Made by a program: the position numbers and the translations under genes
Shown: one piece after another, positions 1 to 7,178 of the stretch
Numbering within the stretch: the first letter of the stretch is position 1
How the letters are laid out: the number at the start of each line of letters is the position of its first letter
The notes under the pieces: generated by a model
Database searches by the model: none
What the model was told of the DNA's origin: nothing
Seen by the model: only the letters and a program-made list of their open reading frames with translations
Source of the DNA: Chromatiales bacterium
GTDB taxonomy: Bacteria > Pseudomonadota > Gammaproteobacteria > Thiohalospirales > Thiohalospiraceae
DNA: 8,498 nucleotides
Direction: 5' to 3'
Assembly (NCBI GenBank): GCA_026984715.1
Contig: JALSRO010000393.1
Span: 1-8,498 of the forward strand

Positions 1-1
1 G

Positions 2-1357
2 CCGGGGCGGCCGCACGGCTATCTGGTGGGGGCGCTGCTGTTTACGGTATTTCTAGCCGAGAATGTCATGTACGCCTGGGCCGATGCCAACTCTTACACC
101 CCCATAACCCGGCAGATCCGTTTTCTGCCGGCCTATCAGCCGCTCACCGCCAAGAGCTGGTTCATCGAGCATGGTTGGGTAGATCCGGACGCCAGGCCGG
201 CGCTTGCGCGGATCGACAAATCCAGTGCCCTCGATTATCCCAAGGAGCAGCTGCAGTGCGAACATCCTGCCCGGCATCTGAACATCCTCTATATCGTCAT
301 CGACTCGTGGCGCTTCGATACCATGACGGAGGGGGTCACGCCGAACATCTACCGATTCGCGCAGCAGAGCCTGGTGTTCGAGGATCACTACAGCGGCGCC
401 AACTCCACCCGCACCGGGATCTTCACACTGTTCTACGGCCTGCCCGGTACCTACTGGCACGCCATGCTGGCCGAGCAGCGTGGTGCGGTACTCATCGATC
501 AGCTGCTGGCGCAGGGTTACCGGCTTGGAATCTATGCCAGTGCAAAACTGTTCAGCCCCGAGTTCGACCGCACTGTGTTCGCTGCTGTGAAGGATCTGCG
601 GTTGCGTTCCGAGGGAGGTTCTCCGCAGGAGCGGGATCGCAATATCACCGATGAGTTCGGAGATTTCCTGGATGGGGCGACACAACCCTTCTTCGGCTTT
701 CTGTTCTATGATTCGCCACACGGCTACGACTTCCCGCCCGGATACCCGCTCCCCTTTCAGCCCAGCTGGTCGGCGGTCAACTATGTGCTGCTCGACAACG
801 ATTTCGACCGCACGCCCTTCTTCAACCGCTACAAGAACTCGGTCAACTATGTCGACTCTCTCGTGGGCGAGGTGCTGCAGCGGCTGGAGGAGAAGGGGCT
901 GCTGGAGAACACCGTCGTACTCATCACCGGTGATCACGGCCAGGAGTTCAACGACAACAAGCTCAACTACTGGGGGCACAACAGCAACTTCTCCCCCTGG
1001 CAGACCCGGGTGCCGCTGGTGATCCGCTGGCCCGGCAAACAGCAGCGCCATATTCACCACCAGACCAGCCATTTCGACATCACCCCCACCGTGATGCACG
1101 ATCTGCTGGGTTGCAAGAACGATTTCCGCGACTACAGCAGCGGCAAGCATCTCATCGAAGGCGCCCCCCGGGAGTATCTGCTGTTGAGCAGCTACGGGCA
1201 GTTTGCGGTGATGGAGCCGGATCGGATCACCGTGGTGGACGAGTTCGGCCATGTGTCGATCCTCGGCAACGACTACCGCGAGATCGCCGGCGCGTTCCTG
1301 CGCGCCGACCGGATGCGCGCGGTGATGGAGGAGATGAGCCGCTTCTATGCGCGTTGA
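2..1357 (+). CDS. yejM: YejM/PbgA (LapC)-like inner-membrane sulfatase-fold protein, 5' end outside window
   Basis: YejM/PbgA proteins sit in the inner membrane with a periplasmic sulfatase-like domain. In enterobacteria they sense lipopolysaccharide and restrain LpxC degradation through LapB/FtsH. The frame is open to the window edge, so most of the N-terminal membrane domain is missing; the first possible in-window start, GTG at 26, is probably not the true one. Counting from that codon, residues 18-51 (WADANSYTPIT, then LTAKSWFIEHG) match the join between the last membrane helix and the periplasmic domain of E. coli YejM. The sulfatase fold follows: NILYIVIDSWR (86-96, metal-ligand Asp93), the Ser/Thr-rich SGANSTRTG (123-131) where the family's nucleophile lies, TGDHGQEF (301-308), and GHNSNFSPWQTRVPL (317-331), which is typical of YejM rather than of arylsulfatases. 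About 450 residues are visible; E. coli YejM has 586. It ends 21 bases before the next gene, in the same direction. Family assignment is firm; the regulatory role here is inferred. A phosphoglycerol or phosphoethanolamine transferase is less likely. Confidence 0.9.
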   Translation, partial: PGRPHGYLVGALLFTVFLAENVMYAWADANSYTPITRQIRFLPAYQPLTAKSWFIEHGWVDPDARPALARIDKSSALDYPKEQLQCEHPARHLNILYIVIDSWRFDTMTEGVTPNIYRFAQQSLVFEDHYSGANSTRTGIFTLFYGLPGTYWHAMLAEQRGAVLIDQLLAQGYRLGIYASAKLFSPEFDRTVFAAVKDLRLRSEGGSPQERDRNITDEFGDFLDGATQPFFGFLFYDSPHGYDFPPGYPLPFQPSWSAVNYVLLDNDFDRTPFFNRYKNSVNYVDSLVGEVLQRLEEKGLLENTVVLITGDHGQEFNDNKLNYWGHNSNFSPWQTRVPLVIRWPGKQQRHIHHQTSHFDITPTVMHDLLGCKNDFRDYSSGKHLIEGAPREYLLLSSYGQFAVMEPDRITVVDEFGHVSILGNDYREIAGAFLRADRMRAVMEEMSRFYAR

Positions 1358-1378
1358 GTTCGGGGAGACTGGATAGTC

Positions 1379-2437
1379 GTGGTTCTTTCCTACTATATCA
1401 TCCGATACCCATACGGTCTGGTATGGCGTATCAAGCATCTGCTGGGCAGAACAGAGGGGGTCGTTCTCTATTGCGCCAACACACTGGACTATCAGATCTT
1501 CGCGCCCGTGCAGAAGCATCTCAAGCCCCTGCCGGTGGTTGCCAGGAACAAGAAGGTTCAGCAGCAGTTGGCGGCAATGGGGGTAAAGGCTTCGCGGCTT
1601 CCCTGTTTCCCCGAAGGGGTGATCATGTGTCGTCAGGCGGCCTACCGTTTTCCGGCGCCCGGTATCAGGAAAATCGGCATGCGCCATGGTGCCTATCACT
1701 TCAAGCCGTTCGCCAACCCGGATAGCTACAATCAGCTGGATCTCTTCTTCATGACCAGTACTACCGAGGTAGAGCAGGCCCGGGCCGCCGGGATTCGCTG
1801 TGCGGTCGCTGTGGGATATCCCAAGCTCGATCCGGCCTTCGATGGCACCATCGGGCGGGAGCGGCTGCAGCACCTCCGCCGGGAGCTGTGTCTGGATCCG
1901 GAGAGAAAGAGTATTCTGTTTACAGCTACCTGGGACAGGTCGGGGCTCTCCGCCATTGCACAGTGGGTGGGGCGGCTTGCGCCGCTGGCTGAGCGTTACA
2001 ATATTCTGGTTACTGCCCATCCGTGGACGGCGGAAAAGTATATCGATCGGATTCGGAGTACCGCCGGCGTACGATTCATCGATACCCCCGATATCGTTCC
2101 CTTCATTATGCTGGCCGATGTGTGCGTCGGGGATGCCAGTTCCATCCTGGCGGAGTGCTGTGCGCTGGACAAACCCATGGTGACATTCGCCACCCCTCCG
2201 GGGAAGCGCACCGTGCCCCACGTCCACGAGATGATCCGTGACTTCAGCCTCCAGATCGAAGAGGCGTCGCAACTGGATGCCGCCATTCGGCGATGCCTCG
2301 ATGCGCCCGAGGAGAAACGGAAGCAGCGTGCCGCTGCCAACCGCATCATGTTCGACACACTGGATGGGCAAGCGGGCAGGCGTGCCGCCAGTGAGATTCT
2401 GAAACTGTTTCCCCAGCTGCGTAGAGGAGAGAGCTGA
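1379..2437 (+). CDS. CDP-glycerol glycerophosphotransferase (TagB/TagF)-like protein, first of a tandem pair
   Basis: This 352-residue protein resembles the glycerophosphotransferase superfamily (Pfam Glyphos_transf). Members move a phosphopolyol, or in some branches a sugar, from a CDP- or CMP-linked donor to a membrane-linked glycan on the cytoplasmic face. Visible landmarks are MRHGAYHF (101-108, with the family's HG pair), GYPKLD (146-151), FTATWD (181-186, the position of the TagF PTWR-like motif), TAHP (212-215), DIVPF (238-242), and GDASSILAECCALDKPMVTF (251-270), the nucleotide-donor loop seen as SD-S-SS in relatives. No signal peptide or clear membrane helix is present. The GTG start follows a GGGGAG at 1362-1367. 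Between the previous gene's in-frame TGA and this GTG there is no other start codon. It is probably cotranscribed with the genes on both sides. It is shorter than Gram-positive TagF, so it is likely a single catalytic domain. Donor and acceptor are unknown; a Kdo- or sialyl-type transferase with the same fold cannot be excluded. Confidence 0.75.
   Translation: MVLSYYIIRYPYGLVWRIKHLLGRTEGVVLYCANTLDYQIFAPVQKHLKPLPVVARNKKVQQQLAAMGVKASRLPCFPEGVIMCRQAAYRFPAPGIRKIGMRHGAYHFKPFANPDSYNQLDLFFMTSTTEVEQARAAGIRCAVAVGYPKLDPAFDGTIGRERLQHLRRELCLDPERKSILFTATWDRSGLSAIAQWVGRLAPLAERYNILVTAHPWTAEKYIDRIRSTAGVRFIDTPDIVPFIMLADVCVGDASSILAECCALDKPMVTFATPPGKRTVPHVHEMIRDFSLQIEEASQLDAAIRRCLDAPEEKRKQRAAANRIMFDTLDGQAGRRAASEILKLFPQLRRGES
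2424..2429 (+). promoter_or_regulatory. Ribosome binding site at a stop/start overlap
   Basis: A GAGGAG purine run inside the 3' end of the first transferase gene ends seven bases before the ATG at 2437. That ATG shares its A with the TGA stop (TGATG), so the second transferase has its own strong Shine-Dalgarno site and is also placed for translational coupling. This fixes the start of the downstream gene. Confidence 0.8.
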
Positions 2438-3477
2438 TGCGCTCTCTCTTCTTCGTAACCAAACTGTACGGCTATGCCATTGCGCGGCCAGTGCAGGAGG
2501 CCATTCGGCGCCGTGGAGACGAAGCTGCCTGGTTCGTGCATGGTGTCAGTGGTGACTATCTGCGGCCCGAAGAGAGGCGTCTCGAAACGGTTGCACAGGT
2601 GATGGAGTATCGACCTGAAGTGGTATTCGCCTGCAGCAACTGGGTTCCCGATTTTTTTCCGGGCGCCAAGGTGCAGCTGTTTCACGGATTCAACGCGGAA
2701 AAGCGGGATGAGCATGTAGGTCATTTCCGCATTCGGGGCTGGTTCGATCTCTACTGTACCCAGGGGCCGAGTACCACCCCGCGGTTTCAGGAGCTGGCGC
2801 GGCAGCATGGCCATTTTCGCGCCATGGAGACGGGATGGAGCAAGGTGGATCCACTGTTCCGGCCCGGCGTATCCTCCAATCTGCGGGAACAGCTCGGCAT
2901 CGAGCGACCCATCATCCTCTATACCTCCACCTTCAGTCGCCGCCTCACAGGAGCCCCGCACCTTCTGGAGACTATCGCCCGACTGGCACGGTTGGGGCGC
3001 TGGCACTGGCTGGTCAACCTGCACCCCAAGATGGATCCGCAGATCGTTGCGCAGTACCGGGCGCTGCAGGGAGAGAACCTGACCTTCATCGAATCCGACG
3101 ACATTATCCCGCTACTGAAGGCAGCCGATGTGATGGTGTCCGACACATCGTCGGTGGTATTCGAATTCATGCTGCAGGACAAACCGGTGGTCACCTTCCG
3201 TCACCGCAATCCGGGAGAGCACATTCTGGATATTCAGGATCCCTGCGAACTGGAGCGCGCCATCGAAACCGCCCTCGACCGCCCAGCGAGACTGATGAGT
3301 GCGGTGCGCAACTATTCCGACTGGCTGCACCCCTACCGGGATGGAAACTCCAGCGAGCGCGTACTGGATGCGACCGGGAGTTTTCTCGCCGACGGCTATG
3401 GCAAACTGGCCAGGAAGCCGCTGAACCTGATGCGCAGGCTGGCAATCAGGCGCCGGCTCGGGTATTACGGCTTATGA
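2437..3477 (+). CDS. CDP-glycerol glycerophosphotransferase (TagB/TagF)-like protein, second of a tandem pair
   Basis: This 346-residue protein belongs to the same superfamily as its upstream neighbour and is probably an ancient paralogue. Landmarks are LFHGF (81-85, catalytic-type HG), ETGWSKVD (131-138), LYTSTFSRR (161-169), NLHPKMD (194-200), DDIIPLLKAADVMVSDTSS (221-239) and FEFMLQDKPVVTFR (242-255). The SDTSSV...DKPVV segment is closer to the superfamily consensus than in the upstream protein, whose equivalent begins GDASS. The C-terminus is strongly basic (320-343, many Arg/Lys), which fits binding to the inner face of the membrane. There is no signal peptide or obvious membrane helix. 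Its ATG overlaps the preceding stop by one base behind a strong GAGGAG. The gene's last 13 bases overlap the 3' end of the opposing ligase gene, so no terminator lies between them. Superfamily membership is well supported by motifs; glycerol phosphate as the transferred group is inferred, and no CDP-glycerol synthesis gene (TagD type) is in the window. Confidence 0.82.
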   Translation: MRSLFFVTKLYGYAIARPVQEAIRRRGDEAAWFVHGVSGDYLRPEERRLETVAQVMEYRPEVVFACSNWVPDFFPGAKVQLFHGFNAEKRDEHVGHFRIRGWFDLYCTQGPSTTPRFQELARQHGHFRAMETGWSKVDPLFRPGVSSNLREQLGIERPIILYTSTFSRRLTGAPHLLETIARLARLGRWHWLVNLHPKMDPQIVAQYRALQGENLTFIESDDIIPLLKAADVMVSDTSSVVFEFMLQDKPVVTFRHRNPGEHILDIQDPCELERAIETALDRPARLMSAVRNYSDWLHPYRDGNSSERVLDATGSFLADGYGKLARKPLNLMRRLAIRRRLGYYGL

Positions 3478-5540
3478 GCATCTCCGCCCGTCATGCGCTG
3501 CTCACGCCGTAATGTCCAGAGCGCGGCATATTTGTTGAACGCCCCTTGGGCATAGGTGACTGCCACCAGAAACCCTACCGGGCCGTCCAGAAAGCCCAGG
3601 CGCAGAAAGTAGATCAGGACAAAGTTCCACACCGAGCGCAGCGCCGCTCCAGCCAACCCTCCGCCCCACTTGCCCGCCTCGAATCGTCTCTTTCCACCCA
3701 GCCAGGCGTATCTGGCGCTCTTCTGTAGCGCATGTTCATAGTTGCGATGGGTATAGTGCAGCAGGCGCCCCTCCAGCGTACCCTTCCTCCCCGGCGCCAG
3801 AATCACGTGCTCGTGTACCTGCGCATCGGAGAAGCGTGCTCCCTCCCGCTTGAACAGGCGCCGGGGGGCGCGGGCGCTGCGGCCGAAATCCAGCCGCTTG
3901 CCATAGACCACCACCGCCCATGGCAGCCGGTAGCCGGTGCACTCCGGTTGCTCGTCGAGGGCTGCGTCGATGTCGTGGCGCAGCTCCGGCGTCACCCGCT
4001 CGTCGGCATCGATGGAGAGCACCCAGTCGCAGCTCGCCTTCTCCAGCGCGCGCTGTTTCTGCGGACCGTAGCCCGGCCAGTCGGTCTCGAACACCTTGTC
4101 GGTGTAACGGCGCGCGATCTCCACGGTGTCGTCGCTCGAGCCGCTATCCAGCACGATGATCTCATCCGCCCAGCCGGCCACCGACTGCAGACACGGCTCG
4201 ATGCGATCCGCTTCGTCCTGGGCGATGATGATCACCGACAGGCTCTGTTTGCGTTCGACCGGCTCTCTGCGGGCGGCACGTAGCTGAGTCTGGGTGGCTG
4301 CAAACAGTACCGCCAGATAGAAGGCGAAGAAGCTTACCGGCCGGGTTCGTTCCAGGATGGCTTCGGAGAGGCCGAAGGAGATAAACGCCGCGATCAGCAG
4401 CAGGCCCGCCAGAGCGGTATATTGGGCATCGGCGACGCTCCTCCGCCCGGCTATCCTGGCAAACAGCCGGGCAGGCAGCAGAAAGAGCAGCAAGAGGGCG
4501 ATCAGGGCCACCGTCCCCCCGTTTGCCATGGCGGAGAGAAACTGATTGTGGGGGTGCCCCCAGTACGCGGCCGATGCGTTGCGCAGGCCGGCATCCACCA
4601 GCTGCTGCGCCTCCTCCTTATAGTGCCCCCACCCCACGCCCAGCAGCGGGTTGTCCCGAAAGATGTGCCAGGCCGCCTGCCACATCTCGAAGCGCGTTCC
4701 GATGGATGTTTCGCGGATCTCGTCGTCGATATCGCTGTAGAAGTAGCCCGAGATGTTGGTCGCGGTGCGGTCGATGGTGCCCTTGACCCCGGTGGCCGGG
4801 ATCAGATAGCCAATCGCCAAAGCCGCACAGAGCAGGATGACCGCCATCCAGCGCTGCTGAGGTGTTATATGGGCACGGGAGAACCATAGAAAGATCAGTA
4901 CCAGAAAGGGGATGGCAACCCATCCGCCGCGGGAGTGGGAGAGCAGGCTGGCCAGCAGGCCGCAGAGTGCAGCCATGACGGGCAGGACCATCTGCCAGCG
5001 GGAGCGGGAGGCGAACCAGCCCATCCCCGCCAGGGGCATCCACCCCATCGCCAGTGCCAGGTCGCCGAAGATGATGGGGTGGGTGACACCACTGGCGCGG
5101 AACCCTGTGGGTTGCCCCCACACCTCGAACAGTGCAGTCAGTATGGCGACCACTGCCCCGGCAACCAGTCCGTACCAGAGTGCAGCCAGATTGACCCCGA
5201 CCCGGCGCAGGAACAGGTAGGCGGGGATTGCCAGCAGCAGATGGAGGAATTTGTTGAGTTTTTTCAGCCCGCCATCTTCGATTCCCCCAAGCAGTGTGGT
5301 GACCAGCGCTGCGAGAAAGAAGACGCTGACCGCGAAGTAGAACAGCTTCTCCTCTCGGCTGGCGGCTTCCCCCTTTCCGAACCGCCAGAGAGCCCAGAAC
5401 CCGCCCAAGGCGAGCAATACCAGCCCGGTGCTGTCGGCCGGGAACAGCACCAGGATGAGCACCGGATAGAGAAAGATCACTGCCGCGGCGAAGCGGTGGG
5501 CGATACCTGATGTTGCCGGTGATATGGATATGTCGGTCAC
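3465..5540 (-). CDS. Fusion: O-antigen-ligase-type membrane protein joined to a WaaE/KdtX-like family 2 glycosyltransferase
   Basis: This 691-residue protein combines two activities that are usually separate. Residues 1-418 are very hydrophobic, with about ten likely membrane helices, and carry ligase (Wzy_C) hallmarks: SHSRGGW (201-207, conserved Arg204), GTRFEMWQAAWHIFRDNPLLG (281-301) and HPHNQFL (329-335, His331 at the place of the WaaL catalytic His). Such enzymes attach undecaprenyl-linked glycan to lipid A-core in the periplasm. After a short basic linker (419-433) comes a GT2 domain: LSVIIIAQDEA (434-444), WADEIIVLDSGSSDDT (457-472), DWPGYGPQKQRAL (487-499), and the metal-binding DADE (511-514). 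WPG-GPQK is typical of the WaaE/KdtX group of LPS inner-core glucosyltransferases; the C-terminal hydrophobic stretch (635-675) also fits that group. The start is a GTG without a visible Shine-Dalgarno; no later ATG would keep the first helices. I saw no internal start that would obviously release the GT2 domain. The gene converges on the transferase operon. Domain calls are firm; the sugar and acceptor are inferred. Confidence 0.88.
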   Translation of the reverse strand: MTDISISPATSGIAHRFAAAVIFLYPVLILVLFPADSTGLVLLALGGFWALWRFGKGEAASREEKLFYFAVSVFFLAALVTTLLGGIEDGGLKKLNKFLHLLLAIPAYLFLRRVGVNLAALWYGLVAGAVVAILTALFEVWGQPTGFRASGVTHPIIFGDLALAMGWMPLAGMGWFASRSRWQMVLPVMAALCGLLASLLSHSRGGWVAIPFLVLIFLWFSRAHITPQQRWMAVILLCAALAIGYLIPATGVKGTIDRTATNISGYFYSDIDDEIRETSIGTRFEMWQAAWHIFRDNPLLGVGWGHYKEEAQQLVDAGLRNASAAYWGHPHNQFLSAMANGGTVALIALLLLFLLPARLFARIAGRRSVADAQYTALAGLLLIAAFISFGLSEAILERTRPVSFFAFYLAVLFAATQTQLRAARREPVERKQSLSVIIIAQDEADRIEPCLQSVAGWADEIIVLDSGSSDDTVEIARRYTDKVFETDWPGYGPQKQRALEKASCDWVLSIDADERVTPELRHDIDAALDEQPECTGYRLPWAVVVYGKRLDFGRSARAPRRLFKREGARFSDAQVHEHVILAPGRKGTLEGRLLHYTHRNYEHALQKSARYAWLGGKRRFEAGKWGGGLAGAALRSVWNFVLIYFLRLGFLDGPVGFLVAVTYAQGAFNKYAALWTLRREQRMTGGDAHKP

Positions 5541-5704
5541 TTGAGATGGCGGTTTGTGCGTGGACGGGTCAGATCTGAAGAACCGGCCTCCAGAAACGGG
5601 ATGTGCCGGAAAGCAGGCTCGTCAAACCCCGCAACGATATGTGTCGTATTCAGCCGTGGTGTCGCACAGAGTGCGTACTGCTTCCGGCGCCTGCTTGAAT
5701 CCAT
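5537..5704 (-). CDS. Possible small protein whose stop overlaps the ligase-fusion start
   Basis: This ORF of 55 residues starts at ATG 5704; it could begin at GTG 5755 for 72 residues. Its TGA overlaps the GTG of the ligase fusion as GTGA, a four-base overlap common in coupled gene pairs, and the fusion gene has no Shine-Dalgarno of its own. The predicted product begins MDSSRRRKQY, is basic at both ends (ending TRPRTNRHLK) and has no membrane helix or signal peptide. I recognise no family. Against it: no convincing Shine-Dalgarno before either start, codon third positions less GC-biased than in the neighbouring genes, and an antisense frame that is also open. It may be a leader peptide, the remnant of a longer gene, or simply untranslated leader sequence. 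Confidence 0.25.
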   Translation of the reverse strand: MDSSRRRKQYALCATPRLNTTHIVAGFDEPAFRHIPFLEAGSSDLTRPRTNRHLK

Positions 5705-5792
5705 GACTGCGATATATGTCGCTGTCGGGTTGATATGATAACGCTGCCGGGACACGCAGGCAAAGTGGAACTGGGCCCCAATGGGTGGAGAA
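5541..5792. other. Spacer between mltD and the ligase fusion
   Basis: These 252 bases hold the candidate minus-strand promoter and the doubtful small ORF described separately. After the mltD stop I found no hairpin followed by a T-run; the only inverted repeat noticed is a very short TGGGGCCCA near 5775. Readthrough from mltD into the ligase gene therefore remains possible. Confidence 0.6.
5735..5763 (-). promoter_or_regulatory. Candidate sigma70-type promoter for the ligase fusion
   Basis: Reading the minus strand, TTGCCT (5763-5758) is followed by a spacer of exactly 17 bases and then TATCAT (5740-5735). This matches the -35/-10 consensus at four of six positions in each box. Transcription would begin near 5728, about 23 bases before the small ORF's ATG and about 190 bases before the ligase-fusion GTG. 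It lies just after the mltD stop at 5793, so the fusion gene could be expressed independently of mltD. This rests on pattern matching only. Confidence 0.45.
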
Positions 5793-7178
5793 TCAGGTGT
5801 TGTTGGGTCGCCGGACCACCAGCTTCTGGCCTGGCATCAGTGGCGATCCCGCCTGAATGGCGTTCCACTTCGCCAGCTGGGCGATGGTTACGCGGTAGCG
5901 TCTGGCCAGTTTCCACAAGGTGTCGCCGTCGGCAACGGTGTGGGTGGTGAAGTTCACGGCCGGTTGCCGCTGGGCGGAGGTACCGACTGGAGCCGGGACT
6001 GCATCCGCGATATCGATCCGGAGCCTCTCTCCCGGATGTATCGTGGAGCTGCGCAGAGCGTTGTTTCGCATCAATGCCGCCACCGTGGTGTCGTATCTCC
6101 GGGCGATGGTCCCCAGGTTTTCACCTGCAGCAACGGTGTGATAGATCCAGCCGATTCGTTCGGCAGTGGAGAGCTGGGCGAGGCGCCACTTGAAACGGGC
6201 CGCACGATCGATCGGCAATACCAGGTCGTGCGGCCCCTCCCTTGGCGTCACCACCCCGGTAAAACCGGCGTTGAGCTGCCGGAACTCTTCGAGGGGAAGC
6301 TCCGCGAGGCGCGCCGCGACGGTCAGGTTGATCCGCTCGTCGAGATGCAGTCGTGTCAGATGGGGCTCATTGGGGATCGGTTTCAGGGTGATGCCATAGT
6401 AGTCCGGGTCCATCACCATGGCCGAGAGCGCCAACAGCTTGGGGATGTAGGAGCGGGTCTCCTCCGGCAGCAGTGGGCGGATAGACCAGAAATCTCCGCT
6501 CTTGCCTCTTCGTTGCGCCGCCCGCACGGCACGCTCCACCGTGGTGCCACCGGAGTTGTATGCGGCGATGGCCAGCAGCCAGTCGTGGTTGAGCCGTTCA
6601 TACAGTTCCTGCAGGAAGTCCAGTGCGGCTCGGGTGGATGCATAGATGTCACGCCGTCCGTCATACCATGGGTTTTGTTTCAATCCATAGTGCTTGCCGG
6701 TGGAGGGGATGAATTGCCAGATCCCTGCCGCGCCGCTCCGGGAGTAGGCAAAGGGGTGGTAGCCGCTCTCCACCACCGGCAGCAGCGCGATCTCGCTGGG
6801 CATGCCGCGCTTCTCTACCTGTTCGAGTATGAAGTAGAGATAGGGGGCGGACTGCTCGACGACCCGATCCATGTGGTACTGGCGCTGCCGGTACCACCCC
6901 AGCTGTCCGGTCAAGGTATCGGGCAGATAGTCGGAGAGCTGGAACCCGGCGCGCATTCGCTCCCACAGATTCGCCGGCGCCTGTTTCACGACCGCTTTTC
7001 GAGCCGCTTGCGGAGGATTGTTCTTTGTCGCCTCGGCCGCCGGTCTGGTCGTAGATGCTGCAGGCAGCGGCAAGTGCAGCTCGACGTGGCGCGAGCGAGG
7101 CGGGCTCTGGGCGCAACCGACGAGGGTAAACAGTACCAGCAGGAGGATGATGGCTTTGGCCGGATACATGGGGCGCAT
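5793..7178 (-). CDS. mltD: Membrane-bound lytic murein transglycosylase D (MltD) with two LysM domains
   Basis: MltD cleaves the MurNAc-GlcNAc bond of peptidoglycan, forming 1,6-anhydro-MurNAc ends, and is anchored to the outer membrane as a lipoprotein. From the ATG at 7178 the protein has 461 residues, close to E. coli MltD. A lipoprotein signal peptide ends in LVGC (19-22, lipidated Cys22). The SLT domain contains IALLPVVESGYHPFAYSRSG (130-149, catalytic Glu137), AAGIWQF (150-156) and IAAYNSGG (204-211). Two LysM peptidoglycan-binding repeats close the protein: HTVAAGENL onward (about 347-388) and HTVADGDTL onward (about 413-455). An in-frame TTG at 7205 would add nine residues, and the ATG at 7169 would remove three; I chose 7178 because it gives a normal signal peptide, but none of the three has a good Shine-Dalgarno. 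It lies downstream of gloB on the same strand after a 134-base gap, as in E. coli. Confidence 0.95.
   Translation of the reverse strand: MRPMYPAKAIILLLVLFTLVGCAQSPPRSRHVELHLPLPAASTTRPAAEATKNNPPQAARKAVVKQAPANLWERMRAGFQLSDYLPDTLTGQLGWYRQRQYHMDRVVEQSAPYLYFILEQVEKRGMPSEIALLPVVESGYHPFAYSRSGAAGIWQFIPSTGKHYGLKQNPWYDGRRDIYASTRAALDFLQELYERLNHDWLLAIAAYNSGGTTVERAVRAAQRRGKSGDFWSIRPLLPEETRSYIPKLLALSAMVMDPDYYGITLKPIPNEPHLTRLHLDERINLTVAARLAELPLEEFRQLNAGFTGVVTPREGPHDLVLPIDRAARFKWRLAQLSTAERIGWIYHTVAAGENLGTIARRYDTTVAALMRNNALRSSTIHPGERLRIDIADAVPAPVGTSAQRQPAVNFTTHTVADGDTLWKLARRYRVTIAQLAKWNAIQAGSPLMPGQKLVVRRPNNT

Noticed and set aside
1358..1378. Possibility that the YejM-like gene and the next transferase are one gene split by a stop, since they share a frame.
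   Set aside because: The YejM product is full-length at its C-terminus compared with relatives, and the second product starts as a complete transferase domain behind a purine-rich ribosome site.
53..2371. A 772-codon open frame on the minus strand across two plus-strand genes.
   Set aside because: It is exactly codon-aligned with both real genes, which share one frame. Its stops would need TTA, CTA or TCA codons, which are rare in this GC-rich coding sequence. Its translation has no recognisable domain, while both sense products do.
4241..4290. Possibility that the ligase and glycosyltransferase are two genes merged by a sequencing error.
   Set aside because: The frame reads through with sensible linker residues, no stop remnant is visible, and I saw no ATG with a ribosome site for a separate glycosyltransferase start. 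Raw-read support could still overturn this.
4422..5510. Several plus-strand open frames of 60-190 codons opposite the ligase domain.
   Set aside because: Their composition (Gln/Pro/Arg/His-rich) is typical of antisense translation, and the opposite strand encodes an intact membrane protein with conserved motifs.
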